This document shows positions 57,532 to 64,000 of a DNA stretch of 64,000 bases, one piece after another (within the stretch, counting starts at the first letter, position 1; every line of letters begins with the position of its first letter). This DNA is from Candidatus Ecksteinia adelgidicola (GTDB lineage Bacteria; Pseudomonadota; Gammaproteobacteria; Enterobacterales; Enterobacteriaceae): positions 124,001 through 188,000 of the forward strand of contig CP045239.1 of assembly GCA_020541345.1 (NCBI GenBank), given 5' to 3'. Below the pieces are notes generated by a model. The model saw only the letters and a list, made by a program, of their open reading frames with translations, ran no database searches and was not told where the DNA came from. The position numbers and the translations under genes were made by a program.

Positions 57532-59277
57532 TTGAATAACAATAAACTTAATTGGAAATTTTTATTACCAAATGTCACACCTTATCAAGCTGTGTTTAAT
57601 GCTGCTTCTCGTTTATCGCCTTCATCCTTTTCAAAAATTCAACCTCGACTCAAGAGTTCATTAGAAAGTTTTTGCCATCCAAAATCATCAATTCAATTCA
57701 TGATCTTAAAAGCAGAAGAAACACAAGAATATTTATCGCTTATTGCTCATGAAGTAAAAAAATTACTTCCTAAAAACAATGTCGTAAAAGGTAGTCATTA
57801 TATTATTTGCGGAAATAAAATCAATATTAAATCAGCACATCATGGTAATGAACTCTTTGCAGCTCATAATAATTGTTTATTTCAAACATTAATTGAACCA
57901 GAACAATTATTTGGTTGTGTACGATTTTATAATAATAAAATTAACTTAGAACCAGGTTTAGTACATCAAGCAAATGGTGGAATATTAATTCTTTCAGCTA
58001 CATCTTTATTATCTTCATTACAATTATGGTTAAGATTAAAAAAAATAATTATACAACATAAATTTTATTGGCACTCTTTAGATCAAAAAAATCCATTACC
58101 AATACACATTCCTTCAATGCCACTTGAACTTCGTTTAATCATTGTAAATAATAATTATAATTTATCTAATTTTTATAATTTTGATTCAGAAATAAGCAAT
58201 TATTCGATTTATGGAGAATATGAAGATTATCTAACAATCAATAATATTGAAGATATGTCACAATGGTGTAAACATGTAAATAGTATCATTATAGATAAAA
58301 ATTTGCCAAATTTAACAGCTGATGCTTGGCCACTATTAATTACTGCAGCAGTACGTTATAGTGGAGATCAAAAAATTTTACCATTATCTTTAATATGGAT
58401 TGAAAAACAATTAAGAGAGGCTACAACATGTACTAAAGAAAATAATATTACAGCTAAAGCATTTGAAGCAGCAACAAATGCAAAGACATGGCGTGAACAT
58501 TATCTTTCGGAATGCATACAATATGATATTGATTCAGATAACATTCTTATTAAAACAGAAGGTGCAATAGTTGGACAAATTAATGGTTTATCTATTTTAA
58601 GTTATCCTGGCCATCCACGTAACTTTGGTATTCCATCTCGTATAAGTTGTGTAGTTCATTTAGGAGAAGGTGAATTTGTAGACGTAGAACATAAAGTTAA
58701 TTTAGGAGGAAATATACATGCTAAAAGTATGATGATTGTTCAATCATTTCTTATTTCTTCGTTAGATCTTGATTGTCAATTGCCTTTTTCTTCCTCTATT
58801 GTATTTGAACAGTCTTTTGATGAAGTAGATGGTGATAGCGCTTCTTTAGCTGTGTTATGTGCATTAATTAGCGCTTTATCCCAACAACCTATTAATCAAG
58901 AAATTGCTGTTACTGGATCAATTGATCAATTTGGAAATATACAATCAATCGGTGGTATTAATGAAAAAATTGAAGGATTTTTTGAGCTTTGCTTACGTCG
59001 TGGATTAACTAAGAATCAAGGTGTTATTTTTCCAGCTACTAATATTCGTCATTTATGCTTATGTAAAAAAATTATCAAGGCAGTAAAAAAAAAACAATTT
59101 TATCTATGGAGCATAAATCATGTTGAAGAAGCATTACCATTACTTACTGGTTATTCTTATTCTGATTTTAAAAAACCTAACTTATTAACAATAATTAAAA
59201 AACGAATTATAAAAATTAATTCTCAAGAACATTATGATAAATCTTGGTTATTACGTTGGCTTAACTTTTTTAAATAA
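57532..59277 (+). CDS. lonH: Lon-like protease LonH (YcbZ)
   Basis: Homologue of Lon with the Lon-type C-terminal protease domain; the E. coli protein is little characterised. The protein is 581 aa (E. coli 586). I see no classical Walker A, so the N-terminal part is not an ordinary AAA+ module. The protease dyad is S436 (DGDSAS) and K479 (GGINEKIEGF). The start is TTG: there is no in-frame ATG between the upstream stop and residue 57, and TTG-NNNKLNW aligns exactly with the E. coli start MTITKLAW. No Shine-Dalgarno is visible. fabA follows 61 nt downstream, as in E. coli. Identity is secure; translation efficiency is doubtful. Confidence 0.92.
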   Translation: MNNNKLNWKFLLPNVTPYQAVFNAASRLSPSSFSKIQPRLKSSLESFCHPKSSIQFMILKAEETQEYLSLIAHEVKKLLPKNNVVKGSHYIICGNKINIKSAHHGNELFAAHNNCLFQTLIEPEQLFGCVRFYNNKINLEPGLVHQANGGILILSATSLLSSLQLWLRLKKIIIQHKFYWHSLDQKNPLPIHIPSMPLELRLIIVNNNYNLSNFYNFDSEISNYSIYGEYEDYLTINNIEDMSQWCKHVNSIIIDKNLPNLTADAWPLLITAAVRYSGDQKILPLSLIWIEKQLREATTCTKENNITAKAFEAATNAKTWREHYLSECIQYDIDSDNILIKTEGAIVGQINGLSILSYPGHPRNFGIPSRISCVVHLGEGEFVDVEHKVNLGGNIHAKSMMIVQSFLISSLDLDCQLPFSSSIVFEQSFDEVDGDSASLAVLCALISALSQQPINQEIAVTGSIDQFGNIQSIGGINEKIEGFFELCLRRGLTKNQGVIFPATNIRHLCLCKKIIKAVKKKQFYLWSINHVEEALPLLTGYSYSDFKKPNLLTIIKKRIIKINSQEHYDKSWLLRWLNFFK

Positions 59278-59338
59278 AAATTATTTAAAGTGTATTTTGT
59301 ATCAATAATTTTTTACAATAAATAAGGATTACTAAAAT

Positions 59339-59857
59339 ATGACAAATAAACCTAATTTTTATACAAAAAAAGATCTTAAAGCATCTGGAAGAGGTAAATT
59401 ATTTGGGATAAATGGACCACCATTACCTATAGGAAATATGTTGATGATTGATCGAGTGTCAAAAATAACTACAAAAGGTGGTAAATATAACAGAGGCTAT
59501 ATAGAAGCAGAATTAGATATTCATCCAAATTTATGGTTTTTTAGTTGTCACTTTATTCGTGATCCTGTAATGCCAGGATGTCTCGGACTTGATGCAATGT
59601 GGCAATTAGTTGGATTTTACTTAGGTTGGATAAATAGCAAAGGGAAAGGACGTGCATTAGGGGTGGGTGAAGTTAAGTTTTTTGGCCAAATATTACCAAC
59701 AGATAAAAAAGTAATTTATCGCATTAGTTTTAAACGTATTATACATCGAATACTAGTTTTAGGATTAGCTGATGGTGAAGTATTTGTTGATAATAAAAAA
59801 ATTTATACTGCAAATAATTTAAAAGTAGGCGTTTTTAAAAAAACTACTATATTTTAA
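59339..59857 (+). CDS. fabA: 3-hydroxydecanoyl-ACP dehydratase/isomerase
   Basis: Dehydrates 3-hydroxydecanoyl-ACP and isomerises trans-2- to cis-3-decenoyl-ACP, the branch point for unsaturated fatty acids in type II synthesis. The protein is 172 aa, the E. coli length. The active-site H71 ([15 protein letters not shown]) and D85 (LDAMWQL) are in place. AAGGA precedes the ATG. The lonH-fabA pairing is conserved with E. coli, where the two are adjacent. FabB, needed for the next step, is not in this window. Confidence 0.97.
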   Translation: MTNKPNFYTKKDLKASGRGKLFGINGPPLPIGNMLMIDRVSKITTKGGKYNRGYIEAELDIHPNLWFFSCHFIRDPVMPGCLGLDAMWQLVGFYLGWINSKGKGRALGVGEVKFFGQILPTDKKVIYRISFKRIIHRILVLGLADGEVFVDNKKIYTANNLKVGVFKKTTIF

Positions 59858-60735
59858 ATACAAAGAAAAATAATATTATTTTTAGTTGTTTCTATTTATT
59901 TAAAATTTAAAAAAATAAATATTTTAACGATGTTATTTTTTATTTCATAACTATAATTTTATTATTAAATAATACTCTTGATCTAACATTAATAAGCATA
60001 AATAACAATGCATTATTTTTTAATGTAATGTTTTAATAATCATTAAATAAACATAATTGTTTTAGTAATAAAATATCTAAAACAAACTGTTTAACATATT
60101 TTTAATACTTAATTAAAATTTTTATTTTACAACTTAGCGACTAAATATGAAAGAATAAAAAATTCATATATTTATGTAACAAGAAATGATTATATTTTAA
60201 TTTTTAATAAAATTAAACTAGTATACATGATTAAAGTTTTTAAAAATTTTGAGTATATTAAATTTATAACGTGATATAGTCTTTTTTCAAAAAAATTATT
60301 TTATTAAATTATTTTATATTTTTTATTGAATTTTTTATGTGGTTGATTTAAATAAATTAATTGACATATTGTTATTAAAATAAAATATTTTTAATAAAAA
60401 ATAATTTTAATATAATCATATTATTATAATAATTTTGTATGAAAAGTGTATTTTAGTTATTCTTAATAAAAATTTTAAAAAAAATACTTTTTTATTTTCT
60501 AATAAATAATATAAAATTAAAATTATTATTTTTATATAGTAATATTTGAAATATTGTATATAAACATGTTCAATTTCTCAATAGAATTAAAAAATCACCG
60601 TAAATTAATTAAATCTAAAAGATTATTTACGTATATAATATAATAAAAATTATAAAAAAATAAAAAATTTTTTATATATTCATTTATAATTATTTAAAAA
60701 TGATCAATTTCATATGTTTAAATATACTATAAATT
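59858..60735. other. Gene-free spacer between convergent fabA and tadA
   Basis: About 880 bp. A palindrome follows fabA at once. rmf, which follows fabA in E. coli, cannot be read here. Confidence 0.65.
59866..59883 (+). terminator. Palindrome after fabA, possible weak terminator
   Basis: AAAAATAATATTATTTTT is a perfect 18-bp palindrome starting 9 nt after the fabA stop. The transcript would end its stem in a U run, but all pairs are A-U, so hairpin stability is low. Confidence 0.3.
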
Positions 60736-61197
60736 TTATTTTTTTCGTCGTAAATAAAAAAAGTTTTTTAATATATTTGTACATTCAGTTTTTAAAACAC
60801 CTGAAGTAACTTTTATTTTATGATTTATATTTGTCTTACCTAAAATATTTATTGACCAATTACATGAAGAAGTTTTATTATTTGCACCATAAACTAAATT
60901 TTGAATACGACCATGTATCATAGCACCAATACACATAATACAAGGTTCTAATGTAACATATAATGTAGTATGAAGTAAACGATAGTTATTTAATACTTTT
61001 CCACCATGACGAAGTGCTATAATTTCTGCATGAGCAGTTGGATCATAATAAGAAATTGATTGATTCCAGCCTTCACTGATTATTTTATTTTTTAATATCA
61101 GCAAAGCACCAACTGGAACTTCACCTTCATTTTGTGCACGAAGAGCTAATTTTAACGCTTTACGCATCCAATATTGATCATTATATTTGGTTATCAT
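60736..61197 (-). CDS. tadA: tRNA-specific adenosine deaminase TadA
   Basis: Deaminates wobble adenosine 34 to inosine in tRNA-Arg(ACG), allowing one tRNA to read CGU, CGC and CGA; essential in E. coli. The protein is 153 aa, slightly shorter than E. coli (167) because the charged C-terminal tail is missing. The zinc site is H56 and E58 in HAEIIAL and C86, C89 in PCIMCIGAM. AAGGA lies 5 nt before the ATG. All catalytic parts are intact, and the lost tail is not part of the deaminase core. Confidence 0.95.
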   Translation of the reverse strand: MITKYNDQYWMRKALKLALRAQNEGEVPVGALLILKNKIISEGWNQSISYYDPTAHAEIIALRHGGKVLNNYRLLHTTLYVTLEPCIMCIGAMIHGRIQNLVYGANNKTSSCNWSINILGKTNINHKIKVTSGVLKTECTNILKNFFYLRRKK

Positions 61198-62083
61198 TTA
61201 TTCCTTAATATAGTTTTGTTAAATCATTGATATATAAGCCTTTATCTAAATGTATTTATATTATGTTATTTTAATTACATTATTATTTTATTTGTCAGAT
61301 AAAGTATTCTGTAACAATATAAAATTACTCTTGATGTAATTTTTTATACATTACATAAAGTATACTTTAAGATCGTTAATCAATTGCTTTATTTAATTAA
61401 TATAAAAAATAATAAAAATAAAAAAATATTTTTTATAATAACTTCAACAAAACTTTAATAAAAATAATTAAATAATAATTCTATTTTAATAAATTTAGAA
61501 AATAATATTTCACACACTGTATAAAAAAAATTTAATTTTCTAACAATTACATTATTGTTTATTTTTATTAAATAAACATTTTTATATAAAATAAAGAATT
61601 AATTATATGTTTTAATATTTTTATTTTAAAACATATAAAATATAAACTTTATATTTTAAATATTTAGACATTTAATCACTAAATATTTATTTTTTAAAGA
61701 TCATTAAAATAATTTACAGTAATTGTAATTGAATAAAAATTCAAACTGATACTTTTTAATATGTTATATTATTTTTATATTAATTTAAAATAATTGTATT
61801 TTTTTATTAATTTTAAATGACTAAAATATAAACTCTTAGATTATTAAAATAATAATGATTTATTATTCATATTTCGTCGTTTTTAGTAAATAAAAGACAT
61901 TAACCATAATTGTTTATTTAAAAATTTTCCTTATACAATAAAATAATAATAAAAATATTTATTTTTTTTTAAAATTTTTTTTTATTAATTTAAATTCACT
62001 ATTTTAACTAGTTATATCATAATTAAAAGATATTTATTATAAAATATAATAAGATATTTTGGAGTATATTAAGGTGGTATCTT
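61198..62083. other. Divergent region between tadA and mnmG
   Basis: About 890 bp. In E. coli oriC lies next to mnmG, so I looked for DnaA boxes (TTATNCACA) and 13-mers; the best matches are 7 of 9 (TTATACAGT on the minus strand near 61515, and TTATACAAT near 61931), no better than expected by chance. The last bases hold the mnmG ribosome-binding site AAGGTGG. Confidence 0.55.
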
Positions 62084-63967
62084 ATGTTTTATCCTGATCA
62101 ATTTGATGTTATTGTTATTGGTGGTGGCCATGCAGGTACTGAAAGTGCTTTAGCATCTGCGCGTATAGGGCGAAAAACTTTACTCATAACACACAACATT
62201 GATACGTTAGGGCAAATGTCTTGTAATCCAGCTATTGGTGGTATTGGTAAAGGACATTTAGTGAAAGAAATTGATGCATTAGGCGGTTTAATGGCAATTG
62301 CTGCTGATTATTCTGGTATTCAGTTTAGGACATTAAATCTTAGCAAAGGTCCTGCAGTTCGAGCTACTAGAGCGCAAATTGATCGAGTATTATATCGTCA
62401 AATAGTGCGTTCTAATCTAGAAAATCAATCTAACTTAATGATTTTTCAACAGTCAGTAGATGATTTAATTATAGATCATAATCATGTTTTGGGTGTTATT
62501 ACTCAAATAGGATTAAAAATCCGTGCTAAAGCAGTTGTACTTACTGTGGGTACTTTTCTTGACGGAAGAATTCATATTGGATTAAAAAATTATAATGCTG
62601 GTCGTGCAGGAGATCCTCCATCAATTTTATTATCAAAAAATTTAAGAAAAAAAAATTTTCGTGTTAATAGATTAAAGACTGGCACGCCTCCTCGCATTGA
62701 TTCACGGACTATTGATTTTAGTGAATTAACACATCAAAAAAGTGATACACCTATACCAGTGTTTTCATTTATAAGGAATAGTTCTTGCCATCCAAAACAA
62801 ATAGTTTGCTATATTACTCAGACCAATAAAAAAACTCATGAAATTATCCGTGAAAACCTTAACACTAGTCCAATGTATACTGGAATAATTAAAGGAATTG
62901 GTCCACATTTTTGTCCTTCAATTGAAGATAAAATTATACGTTTTAGTCATCGTGATTCACATCAAGTTTTTCTTGAACCAGAAGGTTTAACTAGTAACGA
63001 AATTTATCCCAACGGTATTTCCACTAGTTTACCATTGAATGTACAAATAGAAATTGTTCGTTCTATAAAAGGAATGAAAAATGCTTTTATTGTTCGACCA
63101 GGATATGCTATTGAATATGATTTTTTTGATCCTCGAGATTTAAAATTAACACTAGAAAGCAAATTAATTCATGGACTTTTTTTTGCAGGACAAATTAATG
63201 GAACGACTGGTTATGAAGAAGCTGCATCTCAAGGATTACTAGCTGGCCTTAATGCTGCTCGTTATGCTAATGGAGATTCAGAATGGGCTCCTAGTCGCGA
63301 TCAATCTTATCTTGGTGTATTAGTCGATGATTTAAGTACTCTTGGAACTCAAGAACCTTATAGAATGTTTACATCTCGTGCTGAACATCGATTAATATTA
63401 CGTGAAGACAATGCTGATCTTCGTTTAACTGAGTTAGGACGAAAATTAGGTTTAATTCATGAGACACGTTGGAAAATATTTTGTAATAAACTAGAAAATA
63501 TAGAAAAAGAACGTCAACGTTTACGTGATATATGGATTAATCCAAAAAGTAAAAATATTCAAAAAATTAATTTATTGTTAAAAACACCTTTATTAGGTCC
63601 AATAAACGGTGAAGATTTACTACGTCGTCCTGAGCTTAATTATTTAAAATTAATGAATGTAGTGAATTCTTCTTCATCATCGTCATTAACAGATACTCAA
63701 GTTATTAATCAAATTGAAATTCAAATTAAATATGAAGGCTATATTAATCAACAAAAAGAAGAGATTAAAAAACAAAAACATAATGAAAATGCTCAGTTGC
63801 CATTAAATTTTAATTATCAAACAATTTCTAGTTTATCTAATGATGTAATTGAAAAATTAAATAAATATCAACCAAGCTCTATCGGTCAAGCTTCGCGTAT
63901 TTCTGGTATTACGCCAGCAGCAATTTCAATTTTGCTTATTTGGTTAAAAAAAAATATTTCGCATTAA
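62084..63967 (+). CDS. mnmG: tRNA uridine-5-carboxymethylaminomethyl modification enzyme MnmG
   Basis: FAD-dependent partner of MnmE that installs the aminomethyl or carboxymethylaminomethyl group at C5 of wobble uridine 34. The protein is 627 aa (E. coli 629). The FAD motif GGGHAG is at 13-18; [38 protein letters not shown] and the C-terminal [21 protein letters not shown] are all conserved. A strong AAGGTGG precedes the ATG. A run of six serines near residues 527-532 occupies a variable linker. It acts with the Tus relay (TusE) on the same base. Confidence 0.97.
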   Translation: MFYPDQFDVIVIGGGHAGTESALASARIGRKTLLITHNIDTLGQMSCNPAIGGIGKGHLVKEIDALGGLMAIAADYSGIQFRTLNLSKGPAVRATRAQIDRVLYRQIVRSNLENQSNLMIFQQSVDDLIIDHNHVLGVITQIGLKIRAKAVVLTVGTFLDGRIHIGLKNYNAGRAGDPPSILLSKNLRKKNFRVNRLKTGTPPRIDSRTIDFSELTHQKSDTPIPVFSFIRNSSCHPKQIVCYITQTNKKTHEIIRENLNTSPMYTGIIKGIGPHFCPSIEDKIIRFSHRDSHQVFLEPEGLTSNEIYPNGISTSLPLNVQIEIVRSIKGMKNAFIVRPGYAIEYDFFDPRDLKLTLESKLIHGLFFAGQINGTTGYEEAASQGLLAGLNAARYANGDSEWAPSRDQSYLGVLVDDLSTLGTQEPYRMFTSRAEHRLILREDNADLRLTELGRKLGLIHETRWKIFCNKLENIEKERQRLRDIWINPKSKNIQKINLLLKTPLLGPINGEDLLRRPELNYLKLMNVVNSSSSSSLTDTQVINQIEIQIKYEGYINQQKEEIKKQKHNENAQLPLNFNYQTISSLSNDVIEKLNKYQPSSIGQASRISGITPAAISILLIWLKKNISH

Positions 63968-64000
63968 TTCATAAAAAATATATTAAAATAACTGTTTTAA

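Noticed and set aside
61198-62083. oriC beside mnmG
   Set aside because: Position fits, but no DnaA box or 13-mer passes the level expected by chance.
1-64000. Insertion sequences, prophage, toxin-antitoxin or secondary metabolite clusters
   Set aside because: No transposase, integrase, terminal inverted repeat pair, paired small genes or synthase domain was seen; every CDS is a vertically inherited enterobacterial housekeeping gene.

Overview
The window looks like a stretch of chromosome from a long-term, host-restricted insect symbiont of the Enterobacterales. Every recognisable protein aligns over nearly its whole length with an Escherichia coli-type orthologue. Base composition is extremely AT-rich, and the spaces between genes are almost pure A and T. 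I see 24 intact protein genes and one tRNA gene. The CDS add up to about 23.3 kb, roughly 36% of the window. The other ~40 kb has no recognisable gene. I see no insertion sequence, phage, CRISPR array, rRNA or horizontally acquired island. I cannot name the species from this sequence alone.

Layout: 1-2327 empty; udk, dcd and (minus strand) yegH, the E. coli udk-dcd-asmA-yegH neighbourhood without asmA; hpt, yadG, yadH, the E. coli hpt-can-yadGH neighbourhood without can; hemW and yggT (minus), the yggSTU-rdgB-hemW cluster reduced to two genes; hinT (minus) between two large deserts; ispD and ispF joined in one reading frame; deoB-deoD; clpP-clpX-lon-ppiD (minus), without hupB; a 7.6 kb desert; tRNA-Ser(UGA) and tusE; cysQ; yqhA; tpiA; a 6 kb desert; lonH(ycbZ)-fabA; tadA; mnmG at the right edge.

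Functionally this is a housekeeping remnant. DeoD, DeoB and Hpt form a purine salvage route, with Udk and Dcd for pyrimidines. TpiA supplies glyceraldehyde 3-phosphate, a substrate of the MEP isoprenoid pathway to which IspD and IspF belong. FabA makes unsaturated fatty acids; CysQ can clear the 3',5'-ADP released when acyl carrier protein is activated. TusE and MnmG act on the same wobble uridine modification and TadA makes wobble inosine. ClpXP, Lon, LonH and PpiD handle protein quality.

The most unusual items are the in-frame IspD-IspF fusion, which keeps a perfect Shine-Dalgarno and ATG for IspF at the joint; lonH starting at TTG with no visible ribosome binding site; a possibly structured leader on yegH; and many short tandem duplications (units about 9-33 bp) found only outside genes, which suggest decay by replication slippage. 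I did not find convincing evidence of a wholly new biological system.
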